Positions 7,673 to 14,371 of a stretch of 14,371 nt of DNA are shown here, one piece after another. The position numbers and the translations under genes were made by a program. The notes beneath the pieces were generated by a model. It ran no database searches, was not told the origin of the DNA, and saw only the letters and a list, made by a program, of their open reading frames with translations. The stretch is from Vulcanimicrobiia bacterium (lineage in GTDB: Bacteria > Eremiobacterota > Eremiobacteria > Baltobacterales > Baltobacteraceae). How positions within the stretch are numbered: the first letter of the stretch is position 1; the number at the start of each line of letters is the position of its first letter. The DNA is taken from NCBI GenBank assembly GCA_024281135.1, contig JAMXLG010000020.1:1-14371 (forward strand), given 5' to 3'.

Positions 7673-8209
7673 TTAGAGCGGTTGATTCATCGCGTGTTCT
7701 CGCTCGATCTTCCCTGCATTCGCGAGCGGTCCTACGTCTTCGTAACGCCGGCCGCACTCCTCGATCAAATGCTCGACGGTGCTGCGCGCTTCAGGGTCGT
7801 CGCTCGCGACCAAGATCGGGTCGTGCGGATCGACGATGTCGATGAACGCCTTGACGACGTGTCGATTGTCGAGCTTCTTTGCGAGGATCTCAGCGCCGCT
7901 CGTTCCTTCCTCGAGTTGCTTCGGCGGCCGAGTTGCGTCGATGACAATGCCGTCCTTATAATCACCGAGCGCACGGAGCGTCCCGTCGACATCTTCCCAG
8001 TGGATCGCAAAGACCAGCGCGTCGCTCGATGTCGCTTGGTCGTAGATGGTGCAGGCCTTTGCATCCCCACCGATGGCTGCGACTGCCTTCTCGGCTGAGT
8101 CTGGCCGGCGTGGATCGCTAAAGCTTATCTGGTGTCCGCACTCCTGAAGCAAACGGCCGATCGTGGTGGCCCGGTCATCCGCTCCGATGATCCCAATCGT
8201 CATGGCCAT
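7673..8209 (-). CDS. Divergent NADPH:F420 reductase-like (Rossmann-fold) protein
   Basis: A 178-residue protein matching the F420-dependent NADP oxidoreductase / pyrroline-5-carboxylate reductase-like N-terminal Rossmann fold. The order of blocks fits: MTIGIIGA at the N-terminus, LVFAIHWEDV, GIVIDATRPP, HVVKAF, then DDPEARSTVEHLIEECG and DVGPLANA. It is somewhat short for the family (about 200-220). Key positions are altered: the glycine-rich loop reads GADDRA where relatives have GAGNVG, the DATNP motif is DATRP, and the VKAFN motif is VKAFI. Binding of NADP or F420 is therefore doubtful, and it may be a paralogue with another role. ATGs at 8209 and 8203 are both possible. The second overlaps the glycerate kinase stop as ATGA and starts the protein exactly as relatives do. 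Coupled translation with the kinase is likely. Confidence 0.78.
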   Translation of the reverse strand: MAMTIGIIGADDRATTIGRLLQECGHQISFSDPRRPDSAEKAVAAIGGDAKACTIYDQATSSDALVFAIHWEDVDGTLRALGDYKDGIVIDATRPPKQLEEGTSGAEILAKKLDNRHVVKAFIDIVDPHDPILVASDDPEARSTVEHLIEECGRRYEDVGPLANAGKIEREHAMNQPL

Positions 8210-9489
8210 AGTTCGACATTTGTACCCGTTGACGCGATCAGCACGGCGCGTAGCGCGTTGACGTTCGTCAGCGTTGGTCCGGTGATGAGCAAATCGTCAA
8301 GCTTTTCAAAGAACGTGTAGGCGTTGTGATCCTCGAGTACCGCGCGAACGTCGAGGCCTGCGGAACGCGCGCGTTCGAGCGAATCGGGCGAGATAAACCC
8401 ACCAGCCGCGTCCTCGGTTCCATCGATGCCGTCGGTGTCGCCGGCAATGGCCCAAATGCCGGGTGCGCCGTCGAGCGCTACAGCGAGGCTCAGTAAAAAC
8501 TCCATATTGCGTCCGCCTCTTCCGGCTTTGCCGTTGCCGATCGTGACCGTCGTTTCACCGCCCGAGAGCAATACGGCGGGCGGCGCAGCCGGCTCGTGGT
8601 GCGCGAAAACACTGCGTGCGATACCGGCCATCATGATGCCGACCTCGCGACTCTCGCCTTCGAGCGCTCCGAGAATTATCGGTTGTAACCCGCGCGCGCG
8701 CACCGTTTCGGCGGCCGATTGCAATGCCTGCGCCGGCGTCGCGATCAATCGCGCATCGGCTTCGATATCGCCTCTTTTCGGCGTCTCTTGTGCACGATCC
8801 AAATAGCGCCAAATGCTCGGTGAGGCCGTGATTCGGTAACGCTCGAGAATCGCGCGAACGTCGACGAGCGTTGTCGAATCGGGCAGCGTTGGCCCGCTCG
8901 CGATCATCGTCGGATCGTCACCGGGAACATCACTGATTGCGAGTGTCACCACGTGTGCAGGTCGCGCCGCAAGCGCCAATCGCCCGCCCTTGATTGCCGA
9001 TACATGTTTGCGAACGGCATTCATTTCTCGAATTGTTGCACCGGATTCCAGCAGCGCCTTATTGAGCTTTTGCAACTCTTCCAATGAGACGCCCTCAGGC
9101 GGAAGCTCCAACAGCGATGAACCTCCGCCCGACATCAGCGCAATCACGAGGTCGTTTTCATCGAGGTTCTGCACGCACTCGAGGATTGCGCGCGCGGCGC
9201 GTTCGCTGTTTGCGTCAGGAAGCGGATGAGCCGCCTCGATGACATCGATGTGAGAGGTCTCAACCGCCTGACCGTAGCGCGTAACGACGACTCCCCGGAG
9301 GTCGACGTCAGGCCACGCCGCTTCGAGCGCCGCAGCCATGAGTGCCGCTGATTTTCCGGCACCTACGACGACACAGCGGCCTTTTGGGGGATCCGGTAAA
9401 TGTGCTGAAAGCACGCGACGCGGGTCGGCGCTTGCGACGGCGCTATCATAGATCGAACGCAAGGCGGCGCGGATTTGCTCGGGATTCAC
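8200..9489 (-). CDS. gckA: Glycerate 2-kinase, MOFRL family
   Basis: Phosphorylates D-glycerate with ATP, giving 2-phosphoglycerate (glyoxylate, serine and hydroxypyruvate metabolism; cytoplasmic). Family motifs are all present, numbered from the GTG at 9489: GAGK (43-46), SGGGSSLL (120-127), NAVRKHVSAIKGG (157-169), SDVPGDDP (186-193) in the N-terminal DUF4147-type domain; SGGETTVTI (309-317), GRGGRNMEF (323-331) and GDTDGIDGTEDAAG (350-363) in the MOFRL domain. The frame is open to an ATG at 9633, giving 477 residues. The first 48 would be a low-complexity extension running through the rpoC promoter on the other strand. The GTG start gives 429 residues, the normal family length, and is preferred. 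The ttuD name is also used for this family. It is the first gene of the minus-strand cluster and is divergent from rpoC. Confidence 0.93.
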   Translation of the reverse strand: MNPEQIRAALRSIYDSAVASADPRRVLSAHLPDPPKGRCVVVGAGKSAALMAAALEAAWPDVDLRGVVVTRYGQAVETSHIDVIEAAHPLPDANSERAARAILECVQNLDENDLVIALMSGGGSSLLELPPEGVSLEELQKLNKALLESGATIREMNAVRKHVSAIKGGRLALAARPAHVVTLAISDVPGDDPTMIASGPTLPDSTTLVDVRAILERYRITASPSIWRYLDRAQETPKRGDIEADARLIATPAQALQSAAETVRARGLQPIILGALEGESREVGIMMAGIARSVFAHHEPAAPPAVLLSGGETTVTIGNGKAGRGGRNMEFLLSLAVALDGAPGIWAIAGDTDGIDGTEDAAGGFISPDSLERARSAGLDVRAVLEDHNAYTFFEKLDDLLITGPTLTNVNALRAVLIASTGTNVELWP

Positions 9490-9547
9490 GTTACGATATT
9501 GCCCGGAAGCCGGCAGGTCGAAGGGAGCAAGCGCGTTTCCGGTCGTC

Positions 9548-9576
9548 TTGAGGTCGTGGACGAATCCTGGTATACT
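9548..9576 (+). promoter_or_regulatory. Sigma70-type promoter of rpoC
   Basis: TTGAGG (9548-9553) and TATACT (9571-9576) are separated by exactly 17 bases, and TG at 9568-9569 adds an extended -10. Transcription should start near 9583, giving a leader of about 150 nt before the rpoC TTG. It is the best promoter match I noticed upstream of rpoC. It is read from the sequence only, without expression data. Confidence 0.75.
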
Positions 9577-9582
9577 ACTTGT

Positions 9583-9733
9583 CTGTGCCCGAGCCGGATT
9601 GCGCCTCTGACGAGGGGTGGCAGCTTGGTTCAACCGGCGGAGCGACGGTGGGTCCCCTTACGAGAAAACGTGAGACGCGGAAACCCTGCGTAGGCAACGC
9701 GCGGCGGCATTAAAGACCGGAGTTTCCTCCAAC
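9583..9733 (+). promoter_or_regulatory. Structured 5' leader of rpoC
   Basis: The region between the predicted start site and rpoC can form several helices. CCTC/GAGG closes a TGAC loop near 9604-9615. GCCGG (9593-9597) can pair with CCGGC (9634-9638), enclosing that hairpin. CTTACG (9657-9662) pairs with CGTGAG (9669-9674) around AGAAAA. ACGCGG (9675-9680) pairs with CTGCGT (9686-9691) around AAACC, directly adjacent to the previous stem. Finally GGAG (9719-9722) pairs with CTCC (9727-9730), covering the only Shine-Dalgarno-like sequence. It matches no riboswitch or ribosomal-protein leader I know. The helices are visible; regulatory function is inference. Confidence 0.45.
9719..9730 (+). 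promoter_or_regulatory. rpoC: Ribosome site of rpoC within a small hairpin
   Basis: GGAG at 9719-9722 lies 11 bases before the TTG start and is the only plausible Shine-Dalgarno. It is followed by TTTC and then CTCC, so GGAG can fold onto CTCC as a 4-bp stem with a 4-base loop, possibly lowering initiation. Confidence 0.5.
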
Positions 9734-12700
9734 TTGAATCTCATTGACGTCAACAACTTCGATGCCATGCGCATCGGGTTGGCCTCGCCCGAACAGATCC
9801 GTGCATGGTCGTTCGGCGAAGTCAAAAAGCCGGAGACGATCAACTACCGCACGCTGAAGCCCGAACGCGACGGGCTGTTCTGCGAAAAGATCTTCGGCCC
9901 CACAAAAGACTGGGAATGTCATTGCGGTAAGTACAAGCGCATCCGTTTCAAGGGCATGATCTGCGACCGCTGCGGCGTCGAGATCACGCGCGCGAAGGTG
10001 CGCCGCGAGCGTATGGGTCACATCGAGCTCGCCACGCCTGTTTCACATATTTGGTATCTCAAGGGCGTGCCGTCGCGCATCGGCATTCTGCTCGACATGT
10101 CGCCGCGTCAACTTGAAAAAGTAATTTACTTTGCGGCGTACGTCGTCATCGATCCGGGCAACACTCCGCTCACCAAGCGCGAAGTGCTCTCGGAGCAGAA
10201 ATACCGCGAAGCGCGTGACAAATACGGCGCGAACTTCAAAGCCGGTATGGGCGCGGAAGCGATTCGCGAACTGCTGCGCGATCTGAACCTGAAGAAGATC
10301 CAAGACGATCTTCGTAAGGAATTCAAGGAGACGTCGGGACAGAAGCGCCTCAAGGCGATCAAGCGTCTCGAAGTCGTCGAAGCGTTCCTCGCGAGCGGCA
10401 ACCGTCCGGAGTGGATGATCCTCTCCGCTGTTCCCGTTATTGCGCCGGAACTGCGCCCGATGGTGCAGCTCGACGGCGGACGTTTCGCGACGTCCGACTT
10501 GAACGATCTCTATCGCCGCGTCATCAACCGCAACAACCGCCTGAAGCGCTTGTTGGAATTGAACGCGCCCGAAATCATCATCAAGAACGAAAAGCGCATG
10601 CTTCAGGAAGCGGTCGACGCGCTGATCGACAACGGCCGTCGCGGCCGTCCGGTCACGGGTCCGAACAACCGTCCGCTGAAGTCGCTCTCGGACATCCTCA
10701 AAGGTAAGCAAGGCCGCTTCCGTCAGAACCTGCTCGGTAAGCGCGTTGACTACTCTGGACGTTCGGTTATCGTCGTCGGTCCGTCACTAAAACTGCATCA
10801 GTGCGGCCTGCCGAAAGAAATGGCGCTCGAGCTCTTCAAGCCGTTCGTGATGAAGAAGCTTGTCGATCGTGCACTCGCGCACAACATCAAGAGCGCGAAG
10901 CGTATGGTCGAGCGCGTGCGTCCGGAAGTCTGGGACGTACTCGAAGAGGTGATCAAAGAGCATCCGGTTCTTCTGAACCGTGCGCCAACGCTTCACCGTC
11001 TCGGCATTCAGGCGTTCGAACCGGTGCTGGTCGAAGGTAAAGCGATTCACCTTCACCCGCTCGTGTGTACGCCGTACAACGCTGACTTCGACGGCGACCA
11101 GATGGCCGTGCACTTGCCGCTGAGCGCCGGTGCGCAAGCGGAAGCGCGTATCCTGATGTTGAGCTCGAACAACATCCTGTTGCCCGCATACGGCAACCCG
11201 GTTTCGATTCCGACGCAAGATATGGTCTTGGGTCTGTACTACCTCACGTTCCAACGCGACGAGTACAATGGCCCGGCGAAGGCCGAAGTCACCGAAGACT
11301 TCGACAACACCGTTCGCGCGACCAAGAAAGATGCGCCGGCAAAAGATGCGCCGGGTGCGATTCCGACGTTCTACGATCCCAAAGAAGCGGTCATGGCGTA
11401 CGAAACCCGTAACGTCAAGCTGCAAGAGTGGATCTACTGTCGTTGGAAGGGCGAACTTATCAAGACCACGATCGGTCGCGTCATCTTCAACATGGCGTTC
11501 CCGCTGTCGTGGAAGAAAGAGTTCGTCAATCGCACGATGGACAAGGGCACGCTGAAGAAGACGATTACCGATTGCTATCGCAAGTACGGTAACGCGGAAA
11601 CGGCGCGCTTCCTCGACGCGATCAAGGAACTCGGCTTCCACTATGCGACGCTCTCTGGTACGACCGTGTCGATTTCCGACATCATCGTGCCGCAAGCCAA
11701 GCACGACATTCTCGAAACAGCGCAAAACGAAGTCGACGAGTTGCACCGTCTCTTCGATCAGGGCTTTATCTCTGACGACGAGCGTTACAACAAGACGATC
11801 GAAATCTGGTCGAAGGCCGGCGACGCTGTCACCGGCGCGATGCAAGCTGCGCAGAACCCGTTGAACCCTGTCTTCATGATGGCAACCTCGGGTGCTCGTG
11901 GTTCTATCGCGCAGGTCAAGCAGCTCGGCGGTATGCGCGGTCTCATGTCCGACCCCTCGGGCCGAATCCTCGAGATTCCGGTCAAGGCGTCGCTCAAAGA
12001 AGGCCTCACCGTTCTCGAGTACTTCATCTCGACGCACGGCGCTCGTAAGGGTCTCGCCGATACGGCACTCCGTACGGCCGACTCAGGTTACCTCACTCGT
12101 CGTCTCGTTGACGTCGCTCAAGACGTCATCATCCGCGAAGACGATTGCGGAACGGCAAACGGCATCACCGTTTCCGACATCCGCGTCGGCAAGGAAGTCA
12201 TCGAACCGCTGATCGACCGTATCATCGGTCGCCGCTCGGTCGAAGAAGTCCAAGGCATCGTCGCGCGTGGTGAAGAGATCGACGAAGAGAAAGCCAAGGC
12301 GCTCGTCGACGCGGGCATCGGTACGGTCAAGATCCGTTCGGTGCTCACGTGTCAATCGAAGTACGGCGTTTGCTCGACGTGTTACGGTCGCGATCTCGCA
12401 ACCGGCAATCGCGCAGACATCGGTACGGCAGTCGGCATCATTGCAGCGCAATCAATCGGTGAACCGGGCACGCAGCTCACGTTGCGCACGTTCCACACCG
12501 GCGGTGTTGCAACGGAAGACATCATCACGGGTCTCCCGCGTGTCGAAGAAATCTTCGAAGCGCGTAAGCCCAAGGGTCAAGCGGTCATCACGGAAATCGC
12601 CGGTCAGGTGAAGTTCAGCGATGACAAGAGCCGTCGTGCGGTCATGATTGTCGATGAGACGGGTGAAGAGCACGAGTACGATATCCCGCATGGTACGCAT

Positions 12701-13501
12701 CTTGCCGTTCAAGACGGCCAGAAAGTCGAAGCGGGCGATCAGCTCAACGAAGGCTCGCTCAACCCGCACGACATTTTGCGCATCAAGGGCGAGACCGCGC
12801 TCCAGAACTACATGGTTCAGGAAGTGCAGAAGGTCTATCGTTCGCAAGGCGTCGACATCAACGACAAGCACGTTGAAGTCATCGTTCGCGCGATGATGCG
12901 TAAGGTGAAGATCGTCGAAGGCGGCGACACGCTCATGCTTCCCGGTCAGGTCGTCGAAGCGTCGGCCTTCCACGAGGCAAACGAACGTGCCAAGACGGAG
13001 AACCTCGAAGAGGCGACGGCAACCCCGGTGCTGCTCGGTGTGACGAAGGCATCGCTCGCAACGGAATCGTTCCTCTCCGCGGCGTCGTTCCAAGAGACCA
13101 CGCGCGTCCTCACGGATGCCGCGATCAAAGGCAAGTACGATCCGTTGCTCGGTCTCAAGGAGAACGTCATCATCGGCAAACTGATCCCGGCGGGTACCGG
13201 TATGTCGCGTTACCGCAACATCGATATTGCGCCCGAAGGTCAGGATGTCGACGAAGAAGGCCGTCCGCGTCAGCAGTTCGAGATGGCGTATGCCGGAATG
13301 ACTGCAGACGAAGCCGCACTCGCGGAAGTCATGGGCGGCAACGGCGACGGCATGAGCCGTCTCGTGAGTGCCTACGAACGCAATCGCGAACCGTTGACCG
13401 TGCAGTATGAAGGCGAGTACGACGACCACGTCGCCGTGCACGCCGCACCGAAAAAGACGCAGTACGACCGGATCAAGGGCATCAACCCCGAAGATCTCTA
13501 A
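9734..13501 (+). CDS. rpoC: DNA-directed RNA polymerase subunit beta'
   Basis: The largest subunit of core RNA polymerase, complete at 1255 residues (about 1200 in Bacillus, 1407 in E. coli; the large proteobacterial insertion is absent). Visible landmarks: zinc site 1 with C62, C64, C77, C80; the catalytic magnesium loop NADFDGD at 449-455 with D451, D453, D455; the bridge-helix and trigger-loop region around [19 protein letters not shown]; zinc site 2 with C805, C873, C880, C883; then the conserved [21 protein letters not shown]. The start is TTG at 9734: an in-frame stop at 9671 excludes earlier starts, and the protein then begins [10 protein letters not shown] like its homologues (the next in-frame ATG is residue 12). 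A short variable linker near 525-545 contains a duplicated KDAP(A/G) unit. Unusually, rpoB is not upstream. Expression is probably from the promoter at 9548-9576. Confidence 0.99.
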   Translation: MNLIDVNNFDAMRIGLASPEQIRAWSFGEVKKPETINYRTLKPERDGLFCEKIFGPTKDWECHCGKYKRIRFKGMICDRCGVEITRAKVRRERMGHIELATPVSHIWYLKGVPSRIGILLDMSPRQLEKVIYFAAYVVIDPGNTPLTKREVLSEQKYREARDKYGANFKAGMGAEAIRELLRDLNLKKIQDDLRKEFKETSGQKRLKAIKRLEVVEAFLASGNRPEWMILSAVPVIAPELRPMVQLDGGRFATSDLNDLYRRVINRNNRLKRLLELNAPEIIIKNEKRMLQEAVDALIDNGRRGRPVTGPNNRPLKSLSDILKGKQGRFRQNLLGKRVDYSGRSVIVVGPSLKLHQCGLPKEMALELFKPFVMKKLVDRALAHNIKSAKRMVERVRPEVWDVLEEVIKEHPVLLNRAPTLHRLGIQAFEPVLVEGKAIHLHPLVCTPYNADFDGDQMAVHLPLSAGAQAEARILMLSSNNILLPAYGNPVSIPTQDMVLGLYYLTFQRDEYNGPAKAEVTEDFDNTVRATKKDAPAKDAPGAIPTFYDPKEAVMAYETRNVKLQEWIYCRWKGELIKTTIGRVIFNMAFPLSWKKEFVNRTMDKGTLKKTITDCYRKYGNAETARFLDAIKELGFHYATLSGTTVSISDIIVPQAKHDILETAQNEVDELHRLFDQGFISDDERYNKTIEIWSKAGDAVTGAMQAAQNPLNPVFMMATSGARGSIAQVKQLGGMRGLMSDPSGRILEIPVKASLKEGLTVLEYFISTHGARKGLADTALRTADSGYLTRRLVDVAQDVIIREDDCGTANGITVSDIRVGKEVIEPLIDRIIGRRSVEEVQGIVARGEEIDEEKAKALVDAGIGTVKIRSVLTCQSKYGVCSTCYGRDLATGNRADIGTAVGIIAAQSIGEPGTQLTLRTFHTGGVATEDIITGLPRVEEIFEARKPKGQAVITEIAGQVKFSDDKSRRAVMIVDETGEEHEYDIPHGTHLAVQDGQKVEAGDQLNEGSLNPHDILRIKGETALQNYMVQEVQKVYRSQGVDINDKHVEVIVRAMMRKVKIVEGGDTLMLPGQVVEASAFHEANERAKTENLEEATATPVLLGVTKASLATESFLSAASFQETTRVLTDAAIKGKYDPLLGLKENVIIGKLIPAGTGMSRYRNIDIAPEGQDVDEEGRPRQQFEMAYAGMTADEAALAEVMGGNGDGMSRLVSAYERNREPLTVQYEGEYDDHVAVHAAPKKTQYDRIKGINPEDL
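11327..11356 (+). repeat. Tandem 15-base repeat inside rpoC
   Basis: Two head-to-tail 15-base units (11327-11341 and 11342-11356), identical except for the last two bases, encode K-D-A-P-A and K-D-A-P-G at residues 532-541. The phase is kept because the unit is a multiple of three. It lies in a variable surface linker and looks like a recent in-frame duplication. Confidence 0.7.
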
Positions 13502-13521
13502 TCGCTACCAGCGTGATGAAG

Positions 13522-13551
13522 AAGGCCCGGCAGAAATCTGCCGGGCCTTTT
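13522..13551. terminator. Strong intrinsic terminator between rpoC and the convergent helicase gene
   Basis: AAGGCCCGGCAG (13522-13533) pairs perfectly with CTGCCGGGCCTT (13538-13549) around a 4-base loop, followed by TTTT ending at 13551 on the plus strand. It begins 20 bases after the rpoC stop. On the minus strand it lies just past the helicase stop (13557) with a weaker T-rich tail (CCTTCTTC), so it probably serves both genes. Confidence 0.92.
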
Positions 13552-13556
13552 ACTAT

Positions 13557-14371
13557 CTACTCGCGGCGGTCACGGCGTGCGCCGATTTTTCGGCCTCGAA
13601 TCGTCGTGTTGCGTAGCCGCTTGACGATTGCGTTGATTTCGTCGCTTGGGACTTCGATGAGTGAGAAACGATCCGCGATGTCGATGGCGCCGATCTGTTT
13701 CGAGCTGATGCCTGCCTCGTTTGCAATCGCACCAACGATATCGGCTGGACGAATGCCGGCGCTGCGTCCGAGGCCGATGTATAGTCTTGCCACATCCTCC
13801 ACTCCGCGCTCGGAGCGCGACGCGCGCGGCTGACGCTTTGATTTCGGCTCCGCTGCTACCGCCGTAGGAATTTCAACTTCATCATTTGCTCCGTCGCGGG
13901 AACGATCGGCGAGTTTGGTAGCCGCTGCGGCAATGTCGATGATGTCGTGTTCGATCGAAAGCGTGTCGACGAGCGTGCGATAGACATCGAGGTCGCCGTC
14001 TTGAATCGCATCCTCAACGGCAGCGCGCACCAGCGCGAGCCTGCGCTCCCGCAGATCGGTTACCGTCGGCACGGCTTCGATACGGATCTTGCGCTTTGTT
14101 TGATGCTCGATGTTGCGCAGCAAGCGGTGCTCGCGCGTCTCGGCGAGTGTTATCGCGACGCCCTCGCGCCCTGCGCGGCCGGTTCTTCCGATGCGATGCA
14201 CGTAGGCATCGATCGACGACGGAACATCATAGTTGAACACATGCGAGACGTGTTCGATGTCGAGACCGCGCGCCGCCACATCGGTCGCGACGAGAATGTC
14301 GGATGTTCCTTCGCGAAATCTCCGTAGCACGCGATCGCGTTGTTCTTGCGAGAGGCCGCCGTGGAGCGCCT
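13557..14371 (-). CDS. DEAD-box ATP-dependent RNA helicase, DeaD/CshA-like (5' part missing)
   Basis: The frame runs off the right edge, so only the C-terminal ~271 residues are present; the GTG at 14330 is internal. Visible helicase motifs: [14 protein letters not shown] at the extreme edge (motif IV region), [11 protein letters not shown] (motif V) and [11 protein letters not shown] (motif VI). A helical segment and a short basic, Ser/Arg linker follow. The last ~70 residues ([13 protein letters not shown] ... IRGRKI) match the DbpA-type RNA-binding domain, ending in a basic tail. Such proteins unwind short RNA duplexes in ribosome assembly, mRNA decay or cold adaptation. The N-terminal DEAD motif itself is outside the window. 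The gene is convergent with rpoC and shares its terminator. Confidence 0.95.
   Translation of the reverse strand, partial: ALHGGLSQEQRDRVLRRFREGTSDILVATDVAARGLDIEHVSHVFNYDVPSSIDAYVHRIGRTGRAGREGVAITLAETREHRLLRNIEHQTKRKIRIEAVPTVTDLRERRLALVRAAVEDAIQDGDLDVYRTLVDTLSIEHDIIDIAAAATKLADRSRDGANDEVEIPTAVAAEPKSKRQPRASRSERGVEDVARLYIGLGRSAGIRPADIVGAIANEAGISSKQIGAIDIADRFSLIEVPSDEINAIVKRLRNTTIRGRKIGARRDRRE

Noticed and set aside
9620..9660. tRNA-like GGTTCAACC block in the rpoC leader
   Set aside because: The flanking bases do not form a T-arm, and no acceptor or anticodon stem can be built around it.
10787..12037. 416-codon open frame antisense to rpoC
   Set aside because: It mirrors rpoC codon bias; the Arg/Val/Asp-rich product has no domain, and rpoC is certain on the other strand.
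12452..13441. 329-codon open frame antisense to rpoC
   Set aside because: Same cause: a codon-bias shadow with no signal, motif or ribosome site.
1..14371. CRISPR arrays, insertion sequences, integrases, attachment sites
   Set aside because: No regularly spaced repeats, transposase or integrase motifs were seen on either strand.

Overview
The window reads as chromosomal DNA of a Gram-negative-type (diderm) bacterium of moderately high GC. It carries two TonB-dependent outer-membrane receptors and a short beta' subunit (1255 residues) of the kind seen outside Proteobacteria. The small secreted coiled-coil protein and the overall style remind me of the candidate phylum Eremiobacterota (WPS-2). 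That placement is an inference; I see no rRNA, and beta' alone does not settle it by eye. The window is gene-dense: no stretch over 300 bases lacks a gene, and the largest gap is about 244 bases (9490-9733).

Layout from left to right. (1) 1-1231, plus strand: the 3' part of a SulP-family anion transporter ending in a STAS domain. (2) 9489 down to 1332, minus strand: seven genes with gaps of about 51 bases or less, or overlaps, read here as one possible long operon. In order of transcription they are a MOFRL-type glycerate 2-kinase, a divergent F420-dependent NADP reductase-like protein, an unknown four-span membrane protein, a TonB-dependent receptor with a carboxypeptidase-regulatory-like N-terminal domain, a second TonB-dependent receptor whose GTG directly abuts the previous stop codon, a secreted or anchored coiled-coil protein, and a small lipoprotein. 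(3) 9490-9733: a divergent control region. It holds a near-consensus sigma70-type promoter with an extended -10, then a leader of about 150 nt with several hairpins, leading to rpoC. (4) 9734-13501, plus strand: rpoC, starting at TTG, complete, with both zinc sites and the catalytic Asp triad. (5) A strong, nearly symmetric intrinsic terminator between convergent genes. (6) 13557-14371, minus strand: the 3' part of a DEAD-box RNA helicase with a DbpA-type RNA-binding domain.

The most unusual point is the setting of rpoC. It is normally the second gene of rpoB-rpoC. Here it stands alone, with no rpoB trace upstream, its own promoter, a structured leader and a small hairpin over the Shine-Dalgarno-like GGAG. 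This suggests beta' may be expressed independently of beta in this organism. The second point of interest is the minus-strand cluster of envelope genes (two receptors, an unknown membrane protein, a coiled-coil protein and a lipoprotein) behind two small-molecule metabolic genes. It could be an uptake system of unknown substrate. No TonB/ExbBD or ABC genes are present in the window, so its energising and inner-membrane partners must lie elsewhere.
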